From JAHFPN01 sp963765745 (GTDB taxonomy: Bacteria; Pseudomonadota; Alphaproteobacteria; Rhizobiales; Xanthobacteraceae), in the NCBI GenBank assembly GCA_963765745.1, contig CAVXXM010000003.1, positions 930,001-994,000 of the forward strand: a stretch of 64,000 bases of DNA, written 5' to 3'. Both the position numbers and the translations under genes were made by a program. The notes beneath the pieces were generated by a model. The model worked only from the letters and a program-made list of their open reading frames with translations. It was not told the origin of the DNA and made no database searches. Position 1 is the stretch's first letter; each line of letters begins with the position of its first letter. Positions 1 to 10,948 of the stretch are shown here, piece after piece.

Positions 1-1
1 C

Positions 2-601
2 GGGCTCAAGGACATGATCAAGTTCGAGATCGAGGACTACCGCGACCTGGAAGGCCGCTTCGACCGCATCGTGTCGGTCGGGATGTTCGAGCACGTGGGC
101 GTCGTGCATTACGACGCTTTCTTTCGCAAGATCAGTGAGCTGCTGACCGAGGATGGAGTGGCGGTGGTGCATTCGATCGGCCGGTCGCGGCGGCCGAGCG
201 CGACCAGCGCGTGGATAAAGAAGTACATCTTCCCCGGCGGCTATATCCCGGCTTTGTCGGAAGTGCTGCCGGCGATCCAGCGTCAACACCTAGTGGTGAC
301 CGATATCGAGATCCTCCGTCTGCACTATGCCGAGACTCTCAAGGCATGGCGCGCCCGCTTCCTCGCCCGCCGCGAGGAAGTCATGCGGCTCTACGACGAA
401 CGTTTCTGTCGCATGTGGGAATTTTACCTGGCCGCTTCGGAAATGGCGTTTCGCCACCAAGGGTTAATGGTGTTCCAGGCCCAGCTCGCGCGCCGGCAAG
501 ACGCGGTGCCGCTCACGCGCGACTACGTGTTTGCCGCCGAGGAGCGTCTGCGTGCGGCGGAGCGCAACGCGCGTCCGCCGGTGCGTCTGGCCGGCGAGTG
601 A
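2..601 (+). CDS. Cyclopropane-fatty-acyl-phospholipid synthase-like methyltransferase, 3' part
   Basis: This is the C-terminal part of a class I SAM-dependent methyltransferase of the cyclopropane fatty acid synthase family, which transfers a methylene group from SAM to unsaturated acyl chains of membrane phospholipids. The reading frame is open from the window edge, so the N-terminus and the SAM-binding glycine motif lie outside. The visible part has the family features FDRIVSVGMFEHVG, a FFRKISELL stretch, the FPGGYIPALSEV segment and a C-terminal LHYAETLKAWRARF motif typical of CFAS and mycolic acid cyclopropane synthase relatives. About 199 residues are present of roughly 350-420 expected. 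A 153-base gap separates it from dnaB. Whether it makes cyclopropane rings or only methylates cannot be told from this fragment. Confidence 0.85.
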   Translation, partial: GLKDMIKFEIEDYRDLEGRFDRIVSVGMFEHVGVVHYDAFFRKISELLTEDGVAVVHSIGRSRRPSATSAWIKKYIFPGGYIPALSEVLPAIQRQHLVVTDIEILRLHYAETLKAWRARFLARREEVMRLYDERFCRMWEFYLAASEMAFRHQGLMVFQAQLARRQDAVPLTRDYVFAAEERLRAAERNARPPVRLAGE

Positions 602-684
602 TATTCGCGTCGCAGTCAAGTCGTCGCGTCGCATCGCCTTGAAAAAAATGTCATGTGAATTACGCGCGTTTCTCGATTCACTAG

Positions 685-712
685 TTGAGTTGAGTCGATC
701 GCGTGCTATGCC
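685..712 (+). promoter_or_regulatory. Weak sigma70-like promoter candidate for dnaB
   Basis: TTGAGT (685-690) and TATGCC (707-712) are separated by 16 bases and would start transcription about 35 bases before dnaB. The -10 matches the consensus at only three positions, so this is a tentative reading. Confidence 0.25.
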
Positions 713-754
713 AATTGCACGGGCGCATGCGTACGAACTTCGAGAAGGAAGGCA

Positions 755-2251
<1,497 letters not shown>

Positions 2252-2296
2252 AGCTCCCTGCTTTCGCCAAAATCACAACCCGATATAAGCGTCCGC

Positions 2297-3436
2297 ATGA
2301 GTCAGGCCGGAACCACCCGCGCCGAGGGAGCCGCGCTCGAAGCCGGCGGCATCCTCACGATCGACTTGGCGGCGATCGCTGCGAACTATCGCGACCTGGC
2401 CGCGCGTGCGGCACCGGCGCACTGCGCCGCGGTGGTCAAGGGCGACGCCTACGGCCTCGGCATCGAGCCGGCAGCGAGCGCGCTGGCGCGGGCGGGCTGC
2501 GATACCTTTTTCGTCGCGCTGTTCGACGAGGCGCTGAAGCTGCGCACCGTGCTTCCCGAGGCGACCATCTATGTGCTGAACGGACTGCATCCGGGCACCG
2601 CGGCCGCCTTCCGCGACATCGACGTGGAGCCGGTGCTGGGTTCGCTCGCCGAGATCGAGGAATGGGACGCCTTCGCGCGCGCCGCCGGCGAGAAGCTTGC
2701 GGCCGCCATCCATATCGACACCGGCATGCGGCGCCACGGGTTCGCGCCCGCGGAGGCCGAGGCGCTCGCGGGCAGGCTCAAGTCGCTGGCGTTCGCGCCG
2801 TCGTTGGTGATGAGCCACTTCGCCTGCGCCGACGAGCCCGGGCACCCGATGAACGCGCGGCAGATTAAAGACTTCCGCGCGCTTGCGGCGCGCTTCCCGG
2901 GCATTCCAGCATCACTTTCCAACTCTCCGGCGCTGCTGGGGCTGCCCGAAGCGCGTTTCGATCTGGTGCGGCCCGGAGTCGCGCTCTATGGCGGGCGGGC
3001 GCTGTTGAAGGGCGACAATCCCATGCGGCCTGTCGTGCGGCTTGAACTTCGCGTCATCCAGGTGCGTGAGGCTTTGAGCGGCGACACGGTCGGCTATAGC
3101 GCGACGCAGACGCTGAAGCGCGATAGCCGCATCGCCGTCGTTTCCGCCGGTTACGCCGACGGCATCCCGCGCGCTTCCGGCTCCACCGACAAGAGGAAGG
3201 GCGCGGAGGCCATCGTCGGCGGCCGCCGCTGCCCGATCCTGGGGCGCGTCTCCATGGACCTGATCTCGATCGACGTGACGGACCTCCCCGCGGGCGCCGT
3301 GCGGCGCGGCGATTTCGCGACGCTCTTGGGCGACGGGATCGGCGTCGACGACCTCGCCGAATTCGGGGGAACCGTCGGCTATGAGGTTTTGACTCGCCTC
3401 GGACGGCGCTATCATCGAGTCTATAAGGGCGGCTGA
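2297..3436 (+). CDS. alr: Alanine racemase
   Basis: Alanine racemase is a PLP enzyme that interconverts L- and D-alanine and supplies D-Ala for peptidoglycan. The 379-residue protein has the family length. The PLP lysine is K48 in VVKGDAYGLG, followed by the N-terminal TIM barrel (about 20-245). The second catalytic base is Y267 in VGYSATQTL, in the C-terminal beta domain, which also carries SAGYADGIPR and GRVSMDLISIDVT. It lies between dnaB and an HtrA-like gene on the same strand with short gaps, suggesting co-transcription with the downstream gene (17-base gap). Confidence 0.96.
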   Translation: MSQAGTTRAEGAALEAGGILTIDLAAIAANYRDLAARAAPAHCAAVVKGDAYGLGIEPAASALARAGCDTFFVALFDEALKLRTVLPEATIYVLNGLHPGTAAAFRDIDVEPVLGSLAEIEEWDAFARAAGEKLAAAIHIDTGMRRHGFAPAEAEALAGRLKSLAFAPSLVMSHFACADEPGHPMNARQIKDFRALAARFPGIPASLSNSPALLGLPEARFDLVRPGVALYGGRALLKGDNPMRPVVRLELRVIQVREALSGDTVGYSATQTLKRDSRIAVVSAGYADGIPRASGSTDKRKGAEAIVGGRRCPILGRVSMDLISIDVTDLPAGAVRRGDFATLLGDGIGVDDLAEFGGTVGYEVLTRLGRRYHRVYKGG

Positions 3437-3453
3437 ACGAAGGGAGCCGGCGC

Positions 3454-4431
3454 ATGCCGACGCTCGGCGACTGGAAAGTGCCCCCGGCCGCGCAACCGAA
3501 GCCGGGAGACTACGAGTACGATCTCGACGCGGCCCTCGCCGCCGTGGTCGGCGTGCGCTCAATCATTCCCTCCGATGCCTTCACGGCCGAGATCCTCGGC
3601 ACCGAGCGGCTCGGCAACGGCGTCCTGATCCGCCACGACGGCGTCGTGCTCACGATCGGCTATCTGGTCACCGAGGCGGAGACGATCTGGCTCAGCCTCG
3701 CCGACGGACGCACGGTGCCGGGCCACGTGCTCGGTTACGACCAGACCACAGGCTTCGGGCTGGTGCAGGCGCTGGCCCGGCTCGACCTGCCGGCGCTGCC
3801 GCTCGGCCTCTCCGCCAAGGCCGAGCTCGGCGAGCGCGTAGTCGTCGGCGGCGAAGGCGGCAAGAAGCGCTCGGTCGCCGCACGCATCGTCGCCAAACAG
3901 GAATTCGTCGGCTACTGGGAATACGTGCTCGACGAGGCGATCTTCACGACGCCCGCGCACCCGCATTGGGGCGGCACGGCGCTGATCGGGCCGAGCGGTG
4001 ACCTGCTCGGCATCGGCTCGCTGCAGCTCGAGGCCTCGCGCGAGACCGGGCAGCGCGAACCGCTGAACATGATCGTGCCGATCGATCTCTTGAAGCCGAT
4101 CCTCGAAGACCTGCTCACGATCGGCCGGGCCAATCAGCCATCGCGGCCCTGGCTCGGCATCTATGCGATGGAAGTCGAGAACCGCATCGTGATCGCAGGA
4201 TTATCCGCGGGCGGGCCCGCCGATCGCGGTGGTCTCAAGACGGGCGACGTGGTCGCGGCCGTAGCGGACGCACCGGCGAGCGACCTGGCCGGAGTGTTCC
4301 GCAAAATCTGGTCGCTCGGCAGCGCCGGCGTGGAAGTGCCGCTGAAAATCTGGCGCGAAGGACGCGCCCTCGACCTGCGTATCGCCTCGGGCGACCGCAA
4401 CCGGTTCCTGAAAGGGCCAAGCTTGCACTAG
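3454..4431 (+). CDS. HtrA/DegP-like protein with PDZ domain, catalytic triad lost
   Basis: The 325-residue protein has the fold of an S1C (HtrA/DegP) serine protease followed by one PDZ domain (about 232-312, WLGIYAMEVENRIVIAGL, GPADRGGLKTGDVVAAV). All three catalytic positions appear to be replaced. The place of the usual TNAHVV histidine reads LTIGYLV (Y70), the aspartate region reads YDQTTGFGLV (G100), and the GNSGGPL serine loop reads HWGGTALIG (G173). It is therefore probably a binding or chaperone-like protein and not a protease. No signal peptide or membrane segment is visible at the N-terminus, so it may be cytoplasmic, unlike normal DegP. An AGGGAG site precedes the start. It sits between alr and a MaoC-family gene. 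The fold assignment is firm; the function is unknown. Confidence 0.85.
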   Translation: MPTLGDWKVPPAAQPKPGDYEYDLDAALAAVVGVRSIIPSDAFTAEILGTERLGNGVLIRHDGVVLTIGYLVTEAETIWLSLADGRTVPGHVLGYDQTTGFGLVQALARLDLPALPLGLSAKAELGERVVVGGEGGKKRSVAARIVAKQEFVGYWEYVLDEAIFTTPAHPHWGGTALIGPSGDLLGIGSLQLEASRETGQREPLNMIVPIDLLKPILEDLLTIGRANQPSRPWLGIYAMEVENRIVIAGLSAGGPADRGGLKTGDVVAAVADAPASDLAGVFRKIWSLGSAGVEVPLKIWREGRALDLRIASGDRNRFLKGPSLH

Positions 4432-4448
4432 CAAGCCGCCTATTTCTC

Positions 4449-4904
4449 ATGATCCTGGAATTGCGCACGCTCTATTTCGAGGACTTGTCCGCCGGCATGA
4501 CGGAGCGGCTCTCGAAAACCGTTTCCTCTTCCGATGTGGTCGGGTTCGCCGAGGTGACCGGGGACCGCAATCCGATCCATCTCTCCGAGCACTTCGCAGC
4601 CACTACCCCGTTCGGGACGCGGATCGCGCACGGCCTCTACACGGCGAGTCTGATCTCGGCGGTGCTCGGCACCCGCCTGCCGGGGCCGGGCGCGGTCTAT
4701 ATTTCGCAGACCTTGAACTTTCGTGCGCCGGTCAAGATCGGCGACACGGTGGAAGTGGCGGTCGTTGTCTCCGAGCTTATTCCCGAGAAGTTCCGCGCCC
4801 GGCTGAGCTGCACATGCATGGTGGGAGGCGAAACGGTGCTCGACGGCGAAGCGCTGGTGAAGGTGCCGTCGCGCAGCGGTGACAAGCGATTTCGCGGAAT
4901 TTAG
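4449..4904 (+). CDS. MaoC-family (R)-specific enoyl-CoA hydratase-like protein
   Basis: This 151-residue single hot-dog-fold protein has the hydratase 2 motif: D39 and H44 in FAEVTGDRNPIHLSEHFA, followed by GTRIAHGLYTASLIS. Family members hydrate trans-2-enoyl-CoA to (R)-3-hydroxyacyl-CoA, and some feed polyhydroxyalkanoate synthesis. The length matches PhaJ-type enzymes. It follows the HtrA-like gene by 17 bases. Its 3' end overlaps the convergent downstream gene by four bases. The exact acyl-CoA substrate cannot be read from the sequence. Confidence 0.88.
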   Translation: MILELRTLYFEDLSAGMTERLSKTVSSSDVVGFAEVTGDRNPIHLSEHFAATTPFGTRIAHGLYTASLISAVLGTRLPGPGAVYISQTLNFRAPVKIGDTVEVAVVVSELIPEKFRARLSCTCMVGGETVLDGEALVKVPSRSGDKRFRGI

Positions 4905-5746
4905 CCCAGCGCCTTGAGCGACCCCGCCACCGCCGCATCGAGAAATACGTCGGTCTCCTTCTGCGGATGAGTGGATTCGAGGATCGAACTCGCCAGTACC
5001 ACCGCCGCGGTGAAGCCGAGCGTGTGCCAATGGCCGATCGGCGGCAGTAGCGGCAGCTTCGCGCGGTCCGGAAACGGCCAGGGCGTGATGTAGAAATAGG
5101 GCTCATCATAGGTGCCGTCGCCGGGCGACAGCCCGATATTGACCGAGCGGCCCTTCTCCGGATCGCCGTCGAGCAGGATCAGCGTCGCCAGATCGAAGTG
5201 GTGCGGCCAGCAGCGTACCGGCGAGGCTTGCAGCTTGCCACTGTTGTGCGCCTCCCGGATGCGGCCGAGCGATGCATTGGCGTTGCCGAACCACGCGGCG
5301 AGCGTGACGAGGCCCTTGGCGCTCTCGTTGATGCGATAGGCCCCGCCCTTGGCGATGGGATGCGCGGGCAGCTCGTAGGGCAACGGCTGGTCGAGCGCCT
5401 TGGCGTCGAGGCCGCGCGCGCTCAACTCCTTGTCGAGCCAGGCGCGGGCGTCCGCGTCGGTGCGGCTGTCCAGGGGGAAGCTCGATATCGCCTTCCCTTC
5501 GACGAGCACGAGCGACAGTTGCGGAATTTTCAGGCCGAGCCGCAGGTCGCCTTTGAGCGGGTGTGTGGCGAAGCCGTCGAGTGCGTCATCCCAGCCCACG
5601 TTGGTGTGGCTCGAGTCCGGCTTGGGCGGGACATAGGCGTAGCCGGCGCGGGCGAGCCACTGGGCGGCGTAATGGGCCGGAGCGCGGGCCGCACTCAGCG
5701 TCTTCAGGTTCACGCCGTCGATCGGGCGCCAATGCGATTGGGTCAT
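4901..5746 (-). CDS. Conserved protein resembling DUF5996
   Basis: The 281-residue soluble protein starts with MTQSHWRPIDG. It was given this start because a GAGGGAAG site lies just upstream; the frame stays open further upstream but that part is arginine-rich and unlike a protein. It contains SPVRCWPHHFDLATLI and an aromatic PYFYITPWPFPD stretch, features I associate with DUF5996-type proteins, though this is from memory. There is no signal peptide or membrane segment. Function unknown. It converges on the MaoC gene, with a four-base overlap at the 3' ends. Confidence 0.7.
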   Translation of the reverse strand: MTQSHWRPIDGVNLKTLSAARAPAHYAAQWLARAGYAYVPPKPDSSHTNVGWDDALDGFATHPLKGDLRLGLKIPQLSLVLVEGKAISSFPLDSRTDADARAWLDKELSARGLDAKALDQPLPYELPAHPIAKGGAYRINESAKGLVTLAAWFGNANASLGRIREAHNSGKLQASPVRCWPHHFDLATLILLDGDPEKGRSVNIGLSPGDGTYDEPYFYITPWPFPDRAKLPLLPPIGHWHTLGFTAAVVLASSILESTHPQKETDVFLDAAVAGSLKALG

Positions 5747-5790
5747 GGCCGCTTCCCTCGCGCCATTAGACCAGTTCAGTGCCGAACCGG

Positions 5791-6276
5791 CTAGCCGGGA
5801 TTGTCGTCGCGAAGTTTCCGGGCGCCGTGGAGCGCGAAGGCAATCGCGGCAAACCACATCGCGAGCGCGCCAATTCCAAAAGCGATGCGTCCGCCGATTT
5901 CGCCCACGGGAACGGTCCCGCTGAAGCTGCGCGATCCTGGTCCGAATGCGACCCAGCTCGCGATCAGGGCAAAGCATAGGTAGATCACCAGCCCGAACAG
6001 ATACTGGGTGAAGTGCATCCAGCGCGGAGCGTTTTTTGGCATTTCGCCGTTGGCCGGCAGGTCACCAGCCGTCGCCGGAATGAAGACGGCAGCCCCGCCG
6101 AGGAAGAAGACCAGCCCCGCGCACGCCACGACCCAGTACGGAGCGTGCAGATTTCGGGGACCGCCGGGGACCGGAAGCAGGCCGAGCCCGACCAGGACAA
6201 AATAGAGACCGATCGCGGCGAAAAGCGCCCCGATCCCCATCGCGTACTTCGAAGTCAGCGGCTGCTGCCGGTTCAT
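5791..6276 (-). CDS. Small integral membrane protein, unknown function
   Basis: The 161-residue protein starts with MNRQQPLTSKY and has four hydrophobic stretches: GIGALFAAIGLYFVLVGLG, YWVVACAGLVFFLGGAAVF, YLFGLVIYLCFALIASWVAF and GIGALAMWFAAIAFALHGA. A loop between the second and third carries NAPRWMHFTQ. The frame remains open upstream of the chosen start, but that part is basic and overlaps the radA promoter region. It is divergent from radA. I do not recognise a named family. Confidence 0.65.
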   Translation of the reverse strand: MNRQQPLTSKYAMGIGALFAAIGLYFVLVGLGLLPVPGGPRNLHAPYWVVACAGLVFFLGGAAVFIPATAGDLPANGEMPKNAPRWMHFTQYLFGLVIYLCFALIASWVAFGPGSRSFSGTVPVGEIGGRIAFGIGALAMWFAAIAFALHGARKLRDDNPG

Positions 6277-6404
6277 CCCTGGCCTGCCTGATGCGGCGAG
6301 CATCCTGCAGCCTGATCGTTGCCAAATCGTTGCACAGGCTTGCGGTCGGCCTTTTCGAACTTGTGCTAGATTCGTGCGGCGACTCCTGCGGTTCCTCAAC
6401 CTCC

Positions 6405-7817
<1,413 letters not shown>

Positions 7818-7890
7818 CTGCGACAAGAGGCAAGGCTATATAGCGCGCGGCCGGATGCCGCGACTCGGGCCGCCGCGGAGCTTTTGAGGA

Positions 7891-8563
7891 ATGCCCATCA
7901 CCCTTCTCGATATCGTTCTGCTCGGGGTCATGCTGATCTCGGGCCTGCTCGCCATGGTCCGCGGCTTCATGCGCGAGATCCTGTCGATCGCCTCCTGGAT
8001 CGTCGCCGCCGGCGTCACGCTTTATGGCTTTTCGCGCACCGTTCCCTTTGTGAAGCAATACGTGAGCAACGATCTCGTCGCCAACGGCATCGCCATCGGT
8101 GGGCTGTTTCTCGGCACGCTGCTCATCGTCTCGCTGGTCACGGTGAAAATCTCCGACGCCATCCTCGACAGCCGCGTGGGCGCGCTCGACCGGACGCTCG
8201 GCTTCGTGTTCGGGCTGGCACGCGGGCTGGTGATCATGGTGGTCGCGTTCCTGTTCTTCGCCTGGCTGGTGCCGGGGAACAGCCAGCCGGACTGGGCCAA
8301 GAACGCCCGCTCGCGCGTGGTGCTGCAGGGAACCGGAGACTGGCTGTTATCCATATTGCCGGACGACCCTGAAACCGCCATCTTGAAGCGCTTGAAGCGT
8401 CCACGTGACGACGATACGCCCGAGAACTCCCGCTCCCGGCCAGCGCTCAGAGCGCGATGCACAGCCGAGGCTCGCGCAACGGGCGGCCGAAAACGGGTAC
8501 AAGCGTTCCGACCGGCAATGGTTCGAACAATTGCTCGAGAGCACCCGCGGCACGGGCCGCTGA
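7891..8563 (+). CDS. cvpA: CvpA family membrane protein (one frameshift)
   Basis: CvpA is a small inner-membrane protein linked to colicin V export and often found upstream of purF, as here. Four hydrophobic segments are visible (LLDIVLLGVMLISGLLAM, IASWIVAAGVTLYGF, IAIGGLFLGTLLIVSLV, LARGLVIMVVAFLFFAWL), then the family motif KNARSRVVLQGTGDWL. Near 8420-8445 the family-like tail moves to the next frame and ends in SDRQWFEQLLESTRGTGR with a stop at 8561-8563, 21 bases before purF. Read without the shift, the ORF would run 240 bases into purF with an arginine-rich tail. The span fits one inserted base (672 + 1). The start has a GAGGA site directly upstream. Confidence 0.85.
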
Positions 8564-8584
8564 GTTTTCGAGCCGGAGGGCCTA

Positions 8585-10063
8585 ATGGCCAAAGTCGAAG
8601 ACGGGGTAAAGGCGTTGCCACGCGACCTCGACGACGACCGCCTGCGCGAGGAGTGCGGCGTGTTCGGCATCTTCGATCATCAGGATGCCGCTACCATCAC
8701 CGCGCTCGGGTTGCACGCGCTGCAGCACCGCGGCCAGGAAGCGGCCGGCATCGTCACCTACGATGGCAAGCAATTTCATTCCGAAAAGCGGCTCGGTCTC
8801 GTGGGCGACAACTTCACTCGGCGTGAGGTGATCGATCGTCTGCCTGGCCGCATCGCCTGCGGCCACACCCGCTACTCCACCACCGGCCAGAACATCCTGC
8901 GCAACGCGCAGCCGCTGTTCGCCGAGCTCGACGGCGGCGGCTTCGCCATCGGCCATAACGGCAACCTGACCAACGGCCTGTCGCTGCGCCGCCAGCTGGT
9001 GCGCGAAGGCGCCATGATGCAATCTACCAGCGACAGCGAGGTGATGCTGCATCTGGTCGCGCGCTCGAAAATGCCGCGCTTCGTCGAGCGCTTCATCGAC
9101 GCCTTGCGCCAGCTCGAAGGCGCCTATTCGTTCGTGGCGCTGACCAACAAGAAGCTGATCGGCGCCCGCGACCCGCTCGGCATCCGCCCGCTGGTGCTTG
9201 GCCGGCTCGGCAAGTCCTATATCCTGGCGTCGGAGACCTGCGCACTCGACATCATCGGCGCCCGCTTCGAGCGCGACATCGAGAACGGCGAGGTCGTGGT
9301 CATCACCGAGGAAGGGCTGCAATCGATCAAGCCGTTCCCGCCGATGCAGGCCCGGCCCTGCATATTCGAATACGTCTACTTCGCCCGCCCGGATTCGATC
9401 GTCGGCGGCAAGCCGGTCTATGACGTCCGCAAGGCCATGGGCCGCGAGCTGGCGCGCGAAGCGCGCGCCAGCGCCGACGTGATCGTGCCGGTGCCGGATT
9501 CGGGCGTGCCGGCCGCGGTCGGCTACAGCCAGGAATCGGGCATCCCCTACGAGCTCGGCATCATCCGCAACCATTATGTCGGCCGCACCTTCATCGAGCC
9601 CTCGCAGCACATTCGCGAGCTCGGCGTCAGGCTCAAGCATTCCGCCAACCGCGCCGCGATCGCGGGCAAGCGTGTGGTGCTGGTGGACAACTCGCTGGTG
9701 CGCGGCACCACGTCCGTGAAGATCGTGCGCATGCTGCGCGAGGCCGGCGCCCGCGAGGTGCACATGCGGATCGCCTCGCCGCCGATCAAGCATCCGGACT
9801 ATTACGGCATCGACACGCCGGAGAAGGACAAGTTGCTCGCCGCGACCCACGATCTCGAAGGCATGCGCAACTATATCGGCGCCGACAGCCTCGCGTTCCT
9901 GTCGGTCGATGGCATCTATCGCGCCATGGGCGAGAAAGGCCGCAATGCCGAACGGCCGCAATTCACCGACCATTGCTTCACCGGCGAATACCCGACGGCG
10001 CTGACCGATCGCACCGGCGAAGTCGGCCCACGGCAGCTTTCCCTGCTGGCCGAAGCGAGTTGA
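8585..10063 (+). CDS. purF: Amidophosphoribosyltransferase
   Basis: PurF makes phosphoribosylamine from PRPP and glutamine, the first step of purine synthesis. The 492-residue protein has an N-terminal glutamine amidotransferase domain whose nucleophile C24 lies in EECGVFG. It would be exposed by removing a short propeptide. GHTRYSTTG and GHNGNLTN complete the glutamine site. The C-terminal phosphoribosyltransferase domain has the PRPP loop VVLVDNSLVRGTT and VPVPDSGVPAAVGY. A GGAGGG site precedes the start. Its place after cvpA is conserved in many proteobacteria. Confidence 0.97.
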   Translation: MAKVEDGVKALPRDLDDDRLREECGVFGIFDHQDAATITALGLHALQHRGQEAAGIVTYDGKQFHSEKRLGLVGDNFTRREVIDRLPGRIACGHTRYSTTGQNILRNAQPLFAELDGGGFAIGHNGNLTNGLSLRRQLVREGAMMQSTSDSEVMLHLVARSKMPRFVERFIDALRQLEGAYSFVALTNKKLIGARDPLGIRPLVLGRLGKSYILASETCALDIIGARFERDIENGEVVVITEEGLQSIKPFPPMQARPCIFEYVYFARPDSIVGGKPVYDVRKAMGRELAREARASADVIVPVPDSGVPAAVGYSQESGIPYELGIIRNHYVGRTFIEPSQHIRELGVRLKHSANRAAIAGKRVVLVDNSLVRGTTSVKIVRMLREAGAREVHMRIASPPIKHPDYYGIDTPEKDKLLAATHDLEGMRNYIGADSLAFLSVDGIYRAMGEKGRNAERPQFTDHCFTGEYPTALTDRTGEVGPRQLSLLAEAS

Positions 10064-10071
10064 TGTCGCCT

Positions 10072-10179
10072 GTCATCCCGGGCGCGGGGAAGCCGACGCG
10101 TCCGAAGCTGTCACGGGCCTGCGATCTCGAGCCCTGGTACGGATTCCGGCCTCGTTCTTCGCTGCGCGACCGGGATGAC
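10072..10179. repeat. Intergenic inverted repeat, Bradyrhizobiaceae-type
   Basis: The 15-base arms 10072-10086 and 10165-10179 are reverse complements at 14 of 15 positions, built around GTCATCCCGG and CCGGGATGAC. About 80 bases separate them. The element fills the purF to SDR gap, and a related element occurs at 57358-57444. It looks like a dispersed palindromic repeat rather than a gene. Confidence 0.55.
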
Positions 10180-10183
10180 GGCG

Positions 10184-10940
10184 ATGCCCGATGACGACAA
10201 GCCCCTCTCCGACAAGATCGCGCTGGTTACCGGCGCCTCGCGCGGCATCGGATATGCCGCGGCGCTCGCGCTGGCCGAGGCCGGCGCGCACGTGATCGCG
10301 GTCGCGCGCACGGTCGGCGGTCTCGAGGAGCTCGACGACGCGATCAAGAAAGCCGGCGGCACGCGCGACGCTGGTTCCGCTCGATCTGAAAGATTATGAC
10401 GGCATCGACCGGCTCGGCGCGGCGCTGTTCGAGCGCTACAAGCGGCTCGACGTGCTGGTGGGCAATGCGGGCCTGCTCGGGCCGATCTCGCCGCTCGGCC
10501 ACGTGGATCCGAAGGCCTGGGACGACACGATGGCGATCAATGTCACCGCCAATTGGCGGCTGATCCGCTCGCTCGATCCACTGCTGCGCGCCGCCGAAGC
10601 CGGCCGCGTGGTGTTCGTGACCTCGGGCATCACCGCGCACGCGCGCGCCTATTGGGGCCCCTACTCGGTTTCCAAGGCCGCGCTCGACATGCTGGCGCGC
10701 ATCTATGCGGCGGAGACCGCCAAGACCAATGTGAAGGTCAATGTGTTCGGCCCCGGCCCGATCCGCACCAAGATGCGCGCCAGCGCCATGCCCGGCGAGG
10801 ACCCGATGACGCTCGACACGCCCGAGCAGGTCGCCGGATATATTCTCAAAATGTGCCTGCCCGAGTGGCAGGAGAGCGGGAAATATTACAGCTACCCGAT
10901 GAAGGCGCTGCTGGAGTTCCAGCCGCCGAAGCTCGTCTGA
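10184..10940 (+). CDS. Short-chain dehydrogenase/reductase (one frameshift)
   Basis: This classical SDR of about 251 residues has the NAD(P) motif TGASRGIG near the N-terminus, LVGNAGLLGP, and the catalytic YSVSK in AYWGPYSVSKAALDML. The reading frame changes by one base near 10363: the first part runs through KKAGGT, and the family sequence continues as TLVPLDLKDYDGIDRLG in the next frame. The span fits one inserted base (756 + 1). The start MPDDDKPLSDK at 10184 is preferred over an ATG nine bases earlier that lies inside the inverted repeat. It precedes the semialdehyde dehydrogenase by eight bases, so the two may form one transcript. Substrate unknown. Confidence 0.8.
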
Positions 10941-10948
10941 GCACCCGC

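Noticed and set aside
5747..5977. An N-terminal extension of the DUF5996-like protein
   Set aside because: The extension is Arg-rich and overlaps the neighbouring membrane gene; a good ribosome-binding site supports the start at 5746.
8564..8826. A C-terminal extension of CvpA overlapping purF
   Set aside because: The family-like CvpA end is found in the next frame and stops at 8563; the extension is an effect of the frameshift.
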